64,000 nucleotides of DNA from Gonapodya prolifera JEL478 (lineage: Eukaryota; Monoblepharomycota; Monoblepharidomycetes; Monoblepharidales; Gonapodyaceae): NCBI GenBank assembly GCA_001574975.1, contig KQ965776.1, positions 1 to 64,000 of the forward strand, in the 5' to 3' direction. The notes under the pieces are model-generated. The model worked only from the letters and a program-made list of their open reading frames with translations, was not told the DNA's origin and did not search any database. This document shows, piece by piece, positions 41,535-54,600 of this stretch (the stretch's first letter is position 1; each line of letters starts with the position of its first letter). Position numbers and translations under genes: made by a program.

Positions 41535-42850
41535 TTATCTCCCATATGGTTGATATCCTCGACCTCTACCCCTATCCCCCCGACCATATCCATAGCCCCG
41601 GTACCCTCCCCGACCCCTCCCATCCCCATCTCTCCGTTGTGGTTGCTGTATGATAACTTTCGTTGTACTTCCCGCTGTCCCTGACCTGTTCGCGGCACCA
41701 TCCGGGGGCGGGGAGTCGAGATCCCTGATACGTTTTTCCAGGGCAGCAATCCGCGAGTCAATGCTGTTGAAACAGAGGTAGAATCGATGAGATAAAGCAA
41801 TTCATCCACGATTAAACATATTGACACACCTCCCAGTCATCAATTTGGGTTGCACGATGAGCTCCCCTTGTTCTTTGTTGTGAGAGCCGTTGCCGTGGTG
41901 GCCCTCGTGGGACCGCCCACCAGATCGGACCGGTCCTCCACCGCGGTGTTGGTTAAAGTTCGAAGTGTTCCGAGGCACGGAGGCGCCTTCAGCGGGGGAG
42001 TCATTGGTCTGTGTCCGAGTTCGATCGTAGAAGGGTGGGCGTCGGTTGGTGAATTGGAAAGGGGGAATCACTCAGCACCGGAGCTTACCACTGGGTCAAA
42101 TGAAAAGGACACCACGAGGTGCTTTCCTTTCACTTGTTTGCCATCCATAGATTTAATCGCATTCATAGCGTTCTGTATGAGTAGAGGTGGTTCTCAGCGT
42201 TACTCAACGAGAATAACCAAGTCCACCCATCAGGCTTGGAGTTCACCAGGATCCAACCAAATTTAGTCGCGAGTTCATTCTCTGAGGCACAGTCTTCCGT
42301 ATGACCGACACTTCCCTTGTCTACACCAAACGACGCTAGTTAAGAATATATCCGAGCTCTCACCTCGTGGGTCTCGTACTCTAAGAAGCAAAATCCTTTC
42401 GGTTGACCTCTGTGCGGGCCATACTTGTGCCACATGTAGTCGATACGAGTGATTTTGCCAAAAGGTTGGAAGAGTTTGATGATGTGATATTCGGCAACGG
42501 ATGAGTCAATATTCCCGATATACAGTCGCTTGTCAAGGATAGTGGGGGCTGCGAGAGGTCATTCCTGTTAAAGAGCGGAAGCGCAATTCAGAATCGAAGC
42601 AGCGAACCTCTTCTTTCCGCCTTCCGCTCCGCTTCATCGCCGTCTTGTCGCTTTGCATCCTTGTCTTTGCCGTCTGTCTTTTCGGAAAGGGGGAAGACGG
42701 GGGTAGAGTGAAGCAAATCGGGAGTGATGTTGGTGGGCGCCAGACAAGAGGAAAAGAAAAAGCGCGCGCGATTGTGAGACACACGGAAATGTATATCAAT
42801 CCGCCTTTGCCCTCATCGTACAAGGACATCGGGATAAAGTCGAAAGAAGT
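41535..42850 (-). CDS. RBM18: RBM18-like single-RRM RNA-binding protein
   Basis: The RRM exon starts at 42548 and reads DKRLYIGNIDSSVAEYHIIK then LFQPFGKITRIDYMWHKYG, and RNP1 is GQPKGFCFLEYETHE. The following exons read NAMNAIKSMDGKQVKGKHLV and a Gly/His-rich linker. The last exon begins with SIDSRIAALEKRIRDLDSPP and ends in a Gly/Arg/Tyr-rich tail (GYRGYGYGRGDRGRGRGY), stop at 41535. RRM features such as GNLD/GNID, EYH and HK-G match human RBM18 closely. RBM18's function is poorly known. The RGG-type tail suggests RNA binding or arginine methylation. The 5' end is uncertain: candidate upstream coding lies at 42600-42850 but no clean splice join was found. Confidence 0.7.
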
Positions 42851-42909
42851 TTGAGCGTAGTTGACCACAGCATAATTGAAATTTTTTACTTTCAGCTATT
42901 CACTGGACA

Positions 42910-44814
42910 ATGTCGTCCAAGAAACGTTCAGCCGAATCGACAGCTGCTGCATCGTCAGATCCCACGTCTCCGAAACGGCCACACCTCCAATCTTCGTCAA
43001 CTGCATCTGCAACCAACAACGGAGCAGATGAGCCCGAGTTCGAGGACCCTTGGGAGGACGAAATAGAGTCAGACGGGGAGTTCGGAGAGGTTGTCATTGC
43101 AGAAGACTCGAGCGACGACGACGAAGATGAGGGAGATGACGGTGAAGAGAGCGATGCTATGGCTGTGGACACCGAAGAACCACGAAAGAAGAAGGGGAAA
43201 TCGAAGAGAAACGGCGTGACTGTGCTCGCAGATGATGAAGATGGCAACGAAGAGCTCGAGGAGAGGGTATGTTTTGTGACAGCTCTCTGGGTCATCCGTT
43301 TTGATTCCACCATCATCGACTGCTCAGGTCTATCTGCCCGGTCAAGAAATAGGTCCAGATGAGGTTCTTGTGGTAGATAATTCCGCATACGAAATGCTTC
43401 ACGCCATGAGTGTGGAGTGGCCCTGCCTTAGCTTTGACGTTCTGCGGGATGGACTCGGAGAGGACCGAAGGACGGTGGGTTGTCAGCGGCACTATGCGGG
43501 GTGTCTAGATCTTTGGCTGACGCAACCTCAATGGAACTCTTGGCGCAAACATTTGTTTGGACTCCCTACAGTTCCCAATGACCTCGTTCCTCGCCGCTGG
43601 ATCGCAAGCCGACTCACCCAAAGCCAACCGACTCTATCTCATGAAACTCTCCCACCTCCACCGCACCAAGCGCGACCGCGGTCCTGACGATGAACCTGAC
43701 TCGGACTCGGACGCAGACTCTGACGAAGGACTCGATGAGGATCCTGTTCTGGAACACCGTGCCGTCCCGCACGAGATGGGTGGTGTTAATCGTGTCAGGG
43801 CCGCGCCGGGGGAGCATGTGGTGGCAACGTGGTCAGACTCAGGCTCGGTCATGGTGTGGGATGTGGCAGACCAGGTGGCTGCACTTGAGAAACCTGGGAC
43901 CGAGGCAAGAGCGGCAAAGGACGTGAAACCAATGTACACGGTCAAACAGCACAAAGGTGTCGAAGGATTTGCCATGGACTGGAGCCGTGTCGCGAAGGGC
44001 AAGTGAGTCTTGCACCGCTCTCCTTTTGAAATCAAATTAAACACAAACTTCAAAATCCAGACTCATTACCGGCGACGTCTCCTCCAAAATCTATCTCACC
44101 TCTCGTACCCCCACCTCTTACACCACCGACTCCACTCCTTTCGCCGGTCACTCTTCTTCAGTCGAAGATGTTCAGTGGTCTCCCTCCGAATCAACCGTCT
44201 TCGCCTCCTGTTCCTCTGATCGCACCATCCGCGTCTGGGACACCCGAGCCCCGAAGAAGCCTCAAGTCACACTCACCAACGCGCACCCTCAGGACGTGAA
44301 CGTCATCAGCTGGAGTAAGTCGGTGGATTACCTCCTTGCCAGTGGCGGGGATGAAGGTGGCCTGGCCGTATGGGACTTGAGAGTGGTAGCAGCTTCTGCG
44401 AGCTCGAAAGCGGGGTCCAGACCTGACCCAGCTGCGACATTTAAGTGGCACAAAGCCCCCATTACGTCTGTAGAGTGGCATCCCACCGAGGGCTCAGTTC
44501 TGGTTGCCTCAGGGGCGGACGACCAGGTCACTGTTTGGGACTTGAGTGTCGAACGAGATCCGGAGGAGGAGCGGGAGGTAACTGGAAGGACAGGGAAGGA
44601 GGCATTGGGAGTTGAGGTTCCTCCGCAACTCATGTTTGTTCACCAGGTCAGTTTAACGTCTGGCGCATTGTGTGGTGGAGTACAGTCATCTCACGCTCGC
44701 TTAATTTAGGGGCAGTCGAATGTAAAGGAGATCCACTGGCACCCACAACTCCCCGGTGTTATCGTAAGCACCGCATACGACGGATTTAACATATTTAAGA
44801 CCATAAATACGTAG
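42910..44814 (+). CDS. RRB1: Ribosome assembly protein RRB1/GRWD1 (uL3 chaperone)
   Basis: Five exons (42910-43266, 43328-43474, 43572-44002, 44061-44646, 44710-44814) join in phase to give 541 residues. The N-terminus is acidic/Ser-rich. [20 protein letters not shown] and [20 protein letters not shown] form the conserved N-terminal extension, and WD40 repeats follow: [62 protein letters not shown], then [20 protein letters not shown] at the end. The protein is a dedicated chaperone for ribosomal protein uL3 in 60S assembly and shuttles between cytosol and nucleolus. Divergent from the RBM18 gene. Confidence 0.92.
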
Positions 44815-45007
44815 GCTTTGTTTGAAATCTTTGCACACGAAACTGTTTGGAAAAAACCGCTCTGCGATTCAAAAAAGAAAAGTTTACGAAATGAACTACA
44901 TCTTTGAAATTTTGTTGCTACAATCGATGAAGTCGGGCGCACCAATCTTGCAATGAAGGTATCCTGGTCAGCGAAAGGGGAAGAAACGAAAATTTAATGT
45001 GCACAAT

Positions 45008-48000
45008 TCAATTCCAGAGCACGTTTCCTTTCTTGTCAATAATTTTCCAACCGTCCCAAACAAGTCCCTCAACGAAATCGACATTCGCTTGGTGCTGGAG
45101 CGAGAGAAGATGCTCCGATCTGACTCTATCAATCCCAATCACACCACAGCGACCTCTCGGTCTCAGTATCATCTTTTCGATCTCATGTTGATCCAAGTTG
45201 TTACAACCCTCCAAATTTAGCACGTCCAAAGATATGCACAGCTTTGAGATAATCTCCAGAGACCCAATGACAGTCCTGGAAAGGTCGAGTGCTTGCAAAC
45301 GAGGTCCACACCCCAAAATCAACGCTTCAACGCCTCTGTCTGAAAAACGCGGATGATAAGGAGAAGCAATTGAGTGCTGCTGGGAGCGACCGAGTGAGAC
45401 GGCAACTAGGTTCGGGCACGATCTTCCGATCTCGAGGAGGACCTGAAACAAAAGAACGAAGTGATTCAAGAAAATTACGAGCAGCTGCGAGTTGTCTCCT
45501 CACTTGATCGTCAACCTCAGGGCAGTCGTGCAACAGAATATATTTGAGTCCTCCTGTTAAAGTGCCTGCAGCGGCGCCCAGTCCCATTGGAGTCCCTGAT
45601 TGAATCAGAACATTAGTGGGAAGAGAGCTAACCCCGGGCAAGTTGGCAAGTTTGTTGACGCCGCTTCCCCAAGCCACAGCGCTAGCAAAAGTTGTTTGGA
45701 GGACTCTCTGAGGAACTCGTGAGCCTGAAAGGTCGAGTGCTTCTAATCGAGGGCAATTCTGGGTAAGTCGGGCTAAAGAATGATGTGGTACTCCGTGGGG
45801 TAGATAACGGGAGGAAAGCCGGAACCTTTTCAGCAGCTGACACGTGCGGAATAAGCTACAACACATGGTCAGCGAGTGTGCTTCAATGATATCGTCAATC
45901 TCGACTCACTGATTCAAACTCCTATCAGCGATGGATCTCATCGGGACGTACTGCGATATCCCTACATCATGTGGTCTCATGACGTCCATTGACAGTCCCG
46001 ACATAGGATAGGTCATTCCACCAGGTGCTGTCTGCAGCCCAAGTGCTGAGGAGAATGTGACGTCACTTCTTTCTGTTGCTACCAATTCGACCACCTCAAG
46101 ATCTCGACAACTACTGGCTAGGATTTCCAAGCCTTGATCTCCTATGTCGCAATCAACGATGCAGAACGATCGAAGTTTCCGACAGTTTCTGACGAGCTGA
46201 ATGAAACCTTCATCTGATACTAATCCAGGCACAATTTGCTGGAAAGTGGTCGACGAAATACTTGGGGACGGGGAGAGGTCAATTGTGAGCTCTTCTAAAT
46301 CTTTGGTGTAGATTGATAGAGCGTTCAGGACTCCGTTTCCGATGCGTGGACAGTGACGGAGAGTAAGGGATCTGAGCTGAGATAGCTGTTGAAATACTGT
46401 TCCCATGGAATTGTCTGAGCAGTTATCTGTGTAAAAAAAAGTGCGTCATCAAAAAAATTCTGCAAACGCTTACCTGTTACTTCCGCCTCGATGAGTTCCA
46501 AGGTCTTGACCTTTCTGCACCACATTGCGACGACAGCACACATCTTCTCACCACACCCAGGGCCTCGCAGCTGGAGCCTCTCCATTGCCATCGGCGCAGC
46601 ACCATCAAACATCCTCAACAGCACGTACGCGTCTATCAGCGCGGGGCAAGACAACGATAGATACTTCAGCCCGCTTGTCCCCTGACCCGCAACACGCGGA
46701 CCACCACCAGCCATTCGCATGAGAAGATTTAGGTTACTGAGGGTTTGGTCACTCATTCCTCTTGTCACTTCCAATTGCTTTGTGAAAACGCAAGGTGGAA
46801 CTTGCTGAGACTGCACGCGACGTTCAAGGGCATCCAAAACTCTTCTCGTAACACGCTCATTCTCAAACACCACCCTCTCCCAAAGTAGAGGAATGGCCGC
46901 CGAGGAGAAGGACTTATTCACCAAAGCGCAAGATCGAAGATCAGCAACGATGTTGTTCAGGTGTCGAAGACACTTCCGAATCAACATCGCTGACATTTGT
47001 GATACGACAGAAGACCGTTTCAAAAGCACAGTGGGCTGCTTATTTTGCGGTGTTGCAGCACGAGTGCTTGCCTCGGTGGTTGACTCAGATGGGGGAGTTA
47101 AAGGAAGAGTTTCCATCGAAGGCGATGCAACTGCTGTAGTCTCTTTGGAGGTACTGGACGAATCTCTTTGTAAGATTTCTCCAAGCGCATCCGGTTCTGA
47201 AGCATTAACAGCTGCTTTCCATGCACTGAGGGATGTCCCTTTGTGTTCGAGCGCATCAATAGTTCCACCGCTTCCAACACGAGATTTCAGGCTGAGAGCT
47301 TCCAGCATTCTTGCGGCAGCATCAACAGTCCTGTCCGAGTTCATTTGGGTGTTAAAGGCTCCGGGTCCGGGACTGGACCTGTTCGAACGAGTTAATGCAT
47401 CGACCGACCAATCCCCTGGTGACTTTGGTGATGGAAAGAATTCTTCAGCATCAGTTACTGCCCTAAAGTCAAAGCGCTGTGTAGGGAGGTCAGGTGAGCG
47501 GCGAGAGCCCGTGACATTTGTTCCGCCTTTGGGATACGACAGTGGGCTTATATCTGGCGGCGATGTCTCAAGAGGAGATGAAGCTGGAGTGTCTTCCCAG
47601 TGAGACGGACGAGGGTGTGGTTGATAATTCTGTGGGGATGGGGATGGCCGTCCTGACGTTTGGACGAATTGTCTATCATCAGCAGGCCACCGGCCAGTAG
47701 CCACAGCAGCTGCCATTCTGGCGTCAAACTCGAGGTCCCTTTGTTGAGAAACATCCACTTGAGAACTTCGAAATGGCCCTTGGAAGGGTTGGTTCGTCAA
47801 GCTGGGTTGCCGAGGACCCACAGGATTCATAAACAGTCCGTCCGAATATGATTGATCCTCCCAAGCTCCAGCATGTGGCAGCGAAGATCTTTCATATGAG
47901 CCAGAAGCTGTCCGGGAAACCCTCATTCGCAGATCCTGCGCGGGTGGGGTTCGCCGCCCAGTGTATCCATATGGGCGTCCGGCAATCGGGGTGCTTGGCA

Positions 48001-49375
48001 GCGAGAGCCGACCAGCCGCTAGTTCGGCATCTGGGAATGATGCAGCTCGTCTGAGTTCGTCCCCATACGAGGGTTGCCGCGAAGGGACACGACCAGGTGG
48101 GAAGCCTCGAGGAGATATCTGCCCCTGCTGTGAGGGAGTACGACCAGCTGGATACATTGAATGGTGCTGAATCGGACCAGCCATTCGAAAATCATAACGT
48201 CGTGACTGTTGCTGTGCGATGGCATCCCGTTGCATGAGCTGTGACTCCAGACCATACGTTTGCGTTCGTGATTGTATCTCATCCGCAGCAGTTGGTGTCC
48301 AAGGCCCTGATCCACCCCTCGAGAGCAGCACTGGCGCATGAACCGAAACAGCGCTTCCTATCGGTGCAATCGTATTAACGCCCCCTGCCCAGGTTTCAGG
48401 TCTTCTGGGGCCACGACTAGATGAGTTGGGTGCACTCAGATCCTGCCCATCGCGAGAATCACTGAGAAATGAAGAGGGTGGTCTGGATGTGAGGGCTTGA
48501 TTCTTTATCGGTGACCATAGGTCCTGTCCGCGGTGTTCGCTATTAAGCATCACAGCAGCGTCCGAAACGGATCGTTGGTGTGTCGGGCTATGCCATGGAG
48601 ATCTTTGTGCCGTTTGGGACATTCTGCGGCTATTGTGATCACTGGCGTGGCTCGGGCCCCCTTCTGAGGCGAGCGACAGCGGCATTCGACCTCCCGTCAA
48701 CGAGTCTGTATTTGTGTCATGTCCACTAGCCAATAGATGCTGTGCGACTGTTCGCTGTTCCGAAATCGTGAATGCATCACCACCATGAGGATGAAAATCA
48801 CCCATTCCGTTGTCAGTTCCAATACCGACAGGGTATTCACTTTGGAATGACTGAAAATCAGGAATCTTGGTGTCAAAAATCTGGGAGAAATCCATTGCTC
48901 GGCGGTCAGGGAGAGGGGTCCCTCCCAAACCAAGACCAAGGTCTCGGGAACGTCGCCTGTCAGCGTCCGGGGCACGGTCAAAACCAAAACCGCGGTCTGT
49001 ACGCTCATCGGGCATGGATGCAGAGCTTAGTGGTCTTCTCATATTTAGTTCTGCAGCCATTGTCGGGGTGATCGATCGACGGCTTCCATGTGGGTTTCCA
49101 CCGAAACCGGGCTGTATACCAGGATTAGAGTTAAATCCAGTTGACATGGGTGTCTGGGTATAAGAGGGATATCTTTCGTGTGCGTTTTGTACCGAAGAAT
49201 GGGTACCGAGGGGTGGTGAAACTTGTGCGAGATGTTGCATCCACGTGGACACGGGATTTGAATACGAAGGCAGCGCGGACCCGGCGCCATAATTTCCGTA
49301 CTCTGAAGACGCCTGCACTTGAAAAGAGAGGTCGCCCGGCGGTCTGCCGGCTCCAAAGTGGTTGACGTCCTGCAT
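45008..49375 (-). CDS. F-box/leucine-rich repeat protein (AMN1-like LRRs)
   Basis: A large first coding exon (to 46474) from ATG 49375. Residues 1 to about 830 are Ser/Pro/Gly/Gln-rich and disordered. An F-box-like segment follows (LRSCALVNKSFSSAAIPLLW), then leucine-rich repeats: SGLKYLSLSCPALIDAYVLL, and after splicing LRSLTLRHCPRIGNGVLNAL, LRSFCIVDCDIGDQGLEILA, LEALDLSGSRVPQRVL, LQALDLSRTVIGSLEIISKL and LDVLNLEGCNNLDQHEIEKM. The protein ends at 45008. F-box/LRR proteins are substrate receptors of SCF ubiquitin ligases. The unusually long disordered N-terminus is odd for the family and may be regulatory. An upstream exon may exist, because the frame is open above 49375. Confidence 0.8.
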
Positions 49376-50138
49376 TTGTTTCTGGGAAACACGGATACAA
49401 TTCACAGCACGTGGGGCTGTCCGGGTGAGGATTTCCACAATATGAGTGAGGATTACCGTAGAATGTCAACGAAATCCATCGAGCGAAGGGTTTCACGTGA
49501 AGCAGAGGTTCGGCAGGGCAAGAGTTGAAGTGATTGCAGTATGCACAAGGTCCTGTCAGCGATCACCCAGGCACACATGCCCATCTCTGGCTGAGTGCTT
49601 CGCCTCACCTGTTGTCGATTCATCTGCAGGTGACGATCCACTGGTCCGCCCTTGGCGACCTTTTTCGGGTTTCAATGTTGTTTGGAGGAACCTGCCAACA
49701 ACACTCACCCTTATGTATTTTCTGATTTTCTAGACATTTTCGTTACAATATACTTATTAGAAAATGCGCGCTTACCAAGTGAAAGAATGAGGGATCAAAC
49801 AGGTTGTAGATGTATTCAAGAGTACTTACTTCAGACACGCAATATCCAAGCAGCAGGAAGCAAAATTTGAGAGAGAGAGATGAAAAAATTTCCTTCCCGC
49901 CATTCGGTGAAGGCGACGGTCACTCCATATTTGGAAAAATTGCATTATCGGGGAAATTCAGCGCTCTCCTCTAAAACAAATTGTGTGCGAAGAAAAATAA
50001 CCTTTTTTTTCTGGTTCCGAGCTTATTTGACAATCAGATTTTTTGACCTTGGGTTGGATCCACGGATCGGCAGGTGCGGGGTGTGTTTTCGGAACCGTCT
50101 ATTCCGAACAGTTGTCTCGTAGTCACAACCAATCTGCC
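49376..50138. promoter_or_regulatory. Divergent region between F-box/LRR and epoxide hydrolase genes
   Basis: About 760 bases, AT-rich from 49720 to 50040 with T/A runs. Likely contains the 5' untranslated regions and promoters of both genes. No confident short exon was found, though an upstream exon of the F-box gene could lie near 49400-49440. Confidence 0.4.
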
Positions 50139-51515
50139 ATGGATCCTTTGAATCCCGCATCTTTTCGCCACAGAAGAGCCGATGTGAACGGAATCACATA
50201 TCATTACGTTGAAGAAGGGGCCGAGAATCATCGGGCACTCATCCTCGTGCACGGCTTTCCCGACTTGTGGTACGGATGGCGGTTCCAGATTAAGCCCCTC
50301 GTAGAGGCAGGTTTCCGCGTTATCGTCCCAACGATGCGTGGATACGGGGCTTCAACTATGGAGTTGTCGAAAGAGTTTTCGCCTCTCTCCACCCGTCGAA
50401 AGGTGCGTCGAGCATATGTGGAGGTATCGATTGACTGATCACATCGAAAAAACCAACAGTACGCGCTGAAGAACATATGCATGGATTTACTGGAACTCAT
50501 GGACCACCTCAAGATTAGAACTGCGACATTCATTGGACATGATTGGTACGTATTGACTTGCCAGCTGTTAAATCCCAGTGTTTGTACCCGATTACAATTG
50601 TCCTCTGCGCGCTCAATTAATTCAGGGGGGCTGCTGTAGTTTGGCGGATGGGACTTCATTTCCCACATGTGGTCGAAGCAATTTGCTGCATCAATGTAGC
50701 TTATACACCACCCTCAGATGCTCATCCCACAAGAGATGAGGTATTGAAGGCAGCACCTCAGGCCGCCTATCAATTCTATTTCTGTACTGACAGAGCTGAA
50801 GACGCGTTGGTAAGTAGTTGGATTTCTGTAGCGGAGCACTTCACTTACCATCTTGGAACAGAATAAAAACATCGAGCTGACAATGCGCGTCCTCCTACGA
50901 AGCGGTGGCAATAAAGCCGAGCGCTTGACATTCAACCCATTCAAGAATCCTCTCACTTTTGAAACGTAAGTTCGATGATGTTGGGATCTTTTGTACTCTT
51001 CAATAACAAAACAATACCAGTGTCCCGGAAGATCTTTCCCCACTTTCAACGATGACACCGCGGGAGTATTCGTATTACGTGGACACTTTCACACAAAGTA
51101 CCTTCAACGGTCCACTCAACTGGTATGCGAGGATAACCTTTTTGGAACAGAGTAGACCTCATTCTTATTTGCAGGTATCGCAACAGAAGGTTTAACTTCG
51201 AGGACGAATTAGGATTGGACAAAGTGTTGAAGATGCCAGTATTCTTCATTTACGGAGAGAAGGACCCAGTATTCCGTCCCTCGTCTCTTCCCACAATGCG
51301 ACAGTATATTCAAAACTTCTCGGTCAAAGTATGCGACATTTGTCAGTGTTCCCTGTTCCTCTAACCCATACATCCCCCCGCAGAGCGTTCCCAACAGCGG
51401 ACACTGGACGCAAGCGGAGTTTCCTGATCAAGTGAACACGTTTCTATTAGCTTGGCTACGAGATCTCAAACCAAGGGAGACCCCGATGCTCTGGGAAAAA
51501 TCCCCAAAGCTTTGA
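50139..51515 (+). CDS. Soluble epoxide hydrolase (alpha/beta-hydrolase)
   Basis: About seven exons starting at 50139. The oxyanion motif is VHGFPDLWYGWR. Next come PTMRGYGAST, then FIGHDWGAAVVWRMG with Asp as nucleophile (the W-G-A-A-x-x-W pattern is built across a splice junction). The lid carries EYSYYVDTFTQSTFNGPLNW with candidate Tyr residues. PVFFIYGEKDPVFRPSS holds the acid, and VPNSGHWTQAEFPDQVNTFL holds the catalytic His. The enzyme hydrolyses epoxides to diols; candidate substrates are fatty-acid epoxides or xenobiotics. No signal peptide or peroxisomal tail is clear (ends WEKSPKL, possibly a weak PTS1-like -PKL). All catalytic residues are visible. Confidence 0.88.
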
Positions 51516-51698
51516 GGCTAATTTATGTAATGAAAGAAATACAAGCAACACTCTTAGTTCCATCCTTTAGCCCCTAGAGTACAAGTACCACACTTCTGAT
51601 AGCAATCTCGCCACCCCAACTCCTGCGCGTTGCTCTTATCCGAGCTTTCGCTTCAACAGTTCCATTTTGTCTGGCATTTAAATGATTGGCCACACACG

Positions 51699-54600
51699 TC
51701 ACACCTCTCCGACAAAACTATTTGTCAAACCTGCACCATCGATCCCGCCTGTCAATCTGACAATATTTTCCTCCATTTCTGACGGCGTCGCCAGTCGTTC
51801 CAAAACTTTCGGCTCGGCACCGTATTCCGACTTCACAATTGCGTAAAAATTTCGGTAGGAATCCAAAATTGAGTTCTGAACAGTAACTGGTTAGAAAAAT
51901 ATCAACAGGAAATGAGAACTAAAGGATCCTCGAACCTTGATCACCCGCACTATTACCGCCTCCGTTTTCTTGTCTCCGATCATCTCATCAAGCCTTTGCA
52001 CGGATCCCACAAGCCGCACACTTAACGCTTCCCTGAATGAATCGTACGCTTGTTGCACATGAGTCGGTTGAGCGTATATCTGGTCTTTGACCGTCCCTGA
52101 TGATGCAGACGAATTGGCCCCAAGTTTAAAGGCGGAAACCTGTTGTATGCGTATCAGCCGATGACATTGCACTTCACGACATCAACAATTAATAACCCAT
52201 CACCCACCTTGGCGAGGAAACTCTGCAGTGGGTCAACACAGGCAGTTGAGGTTTCGACAACGAAGGCTTCTGAGACTCGCTTCAGTTCCTGATCAAGGTT
52301 CTAGGGGACCCTCGTTTCTAAAGCAATTGTGGAAACAATGTCCTGCAGGCAAAACCTACCTGTCGTGCGTCAGCATAGCTCTCTACCACCTTAATATTTG
52401 CCCCGAATGAAATGAAAGTATTGGGATCCAGAAGCAAGAGAAGGGCGTCTTCACACCACTAATCAGCAATAGGCCACATAGCAATTGTGAACATTTGAAC
52501 CAACCTCTCACAGAAGGAAGATCAACATAATCTTCCCTCCGAACAAAGCTTGCATCAAATGTCACGGTTTCTTCCCGCAGGGTCAGGATGTTTTTGATAA
52601 GGAAAAGCTGAGCTTCTTGTCGCGACTGATTGATATAAGGAATGGTTAGGAAGATAACGGTGGAGCATAAACGTTTTACTCACTTTCCGAGCGAGAATTT
52701 CCGAAGCCAAAACAAGGCTTTTCCGACACAAGTCAACTGCTTCTTGTGCAATATCCTCAAAAACAGCGGGCTGCGGGTGAATTGGTAGTCGTTAAAACCA
52801 TGAAATGTGCGTCATTGAACGCACTATCAACCTTAAGCGCTCTGTAGAGTCTCCGTAAGACGTAAAGGGTCCGTTGCACTGTTGGGTATAGTTCCCCCCC
52901 ACCATAAACAATCGTCTTGCCACCAAGCCCACTCCAGTTGCTATTGGCAATAGACAGAGAGCTGCGGCGCGCCAACTGATCTTCACTTTCCGACTCCTCT
53001 ACTGCAGCGACCTGGTTCAACGGTTTAGGACTGGAAATCTCCTCTTCTACTGCAATCGTTGCGGCTTCTTTGGCAGACGTGGCATCGAATGAAGACGACG
53101 ACGTTGTGTACGGCGGGAGAAAAGACAGCGCTTTCGAGTTTCCAACTGGCCCGGTCCACAAATGTCAATTATCCATGTGAAGGGTCGCATACACCTCCAA
53201 CCACTCACTCACATTTCCTGGATTTGAGGAAGACTTCCAAGTCCGCCTCTCGCGGCTCATAGCGCTCGATCTCCTTTCGTATGTACTCCTGTGCCCTGAA
53301 GCTCAACCTCGCCTGCGTGTCTTCAAGAACCTTGATTGCGGCTTCTCGAACCGCTCCTCCTCCCGCCTCGTCGTCATCATCCACAATTTCGGTACCATCG
53401 ATATTTTTGTCAGCATTTGCATCGACGAGCAACCCTGCGGACGAAGAAGAGGCAATAGACGACAAAAGGAGGGACAATTCTGAGAGGTGATCGATACGAG
53501 TTTCGTGAATGATGAGAGAACGGAGAGAGTCGCAGACGGGAGCTATCAGGGAGTCCAGAAAGTTGCTTCGAAATTGGATTCTCAAGTTAAATCGACGAAA
53601 TGGACAAAGGGGATGTTCAAGCCATCCCTACCTGAGCTCTGTGCTGCCTGCAGAGAAAAACTGTCGGAACAGAGAGTACTCTTCCGAGCAGATATGTGAA
53701 ACATATGCAAAGCCCGTCTTGGCCTTTCAGAGATTCTCCATCAGATTTAGGGGTTGACCATGCATGATCAATTGTCACCTACCATGCCAACCAAGTCACA
53801 CGCTGAGGGACCTGTTGCAACACTCGGTTTCTGTGGCGCCTCAAAGCCAGAGCCTATCGACGACGGCTCAGTTTTCAAGAGTCCCACTTTTGCCATGTCC
53901 CTTGTAGCGCCCTGAAGCTTTGTAGTGATTTGCGCCAACCTGACTGAGAAGTAAGTGGCGTAGCATTCTCGCAAAAGAGAGAGATATCTGTGCGTCCAAC
54001 AAAAGCCCGCCCACGGACGTTAGGAAGGTTACATACAAACAGGCAACGGAACTCACTCTTTGTTCGATGGCACTCTCCTCTCAAGCTCTTGTATAAGCGG
54101 CCTCAATCGCATGGCAGACGCTCTAAACTTCAAGTATATGTGCAGATCTTCGGAGGGACCTTGTATGTCCGAGGTGGGCCGCGAACTCGCCACTGTTGTG
54201 CCGAGACGAGCGCCGTCCGAAGAAACAAGTTTTTGTATTTCGGACAAAAATTGAAGCTTGATCATCGACATTGACCGCGTAAGACATTGCCGGAACCGGA
54301 GCCGATACAAATCAGCCTCGAGGTAGTTCGCCTGACAGAAACTGTCATGAAACGTATTCGAACCAGAGGCTCAGGGGTCTTACATGTGCCTCCATAAACT
54401 CCAAGCACTCATCCAACCTTTCCAGCATTGCTAAAAATCCTTGAACACCGTCTTCCATGTGTGTGCTTTGGGTTGGCTCGGAAGCCGAGTCCCGAACCTT
54501 TTCCCCGTCGCCATTGGATGATCCATGGGTCTCAGTCACTTTTGCTGCGTCTAGTTCTTGTTGTTGCTTTCGATGCGATCGACCAGTGTACGGTCGGGAA

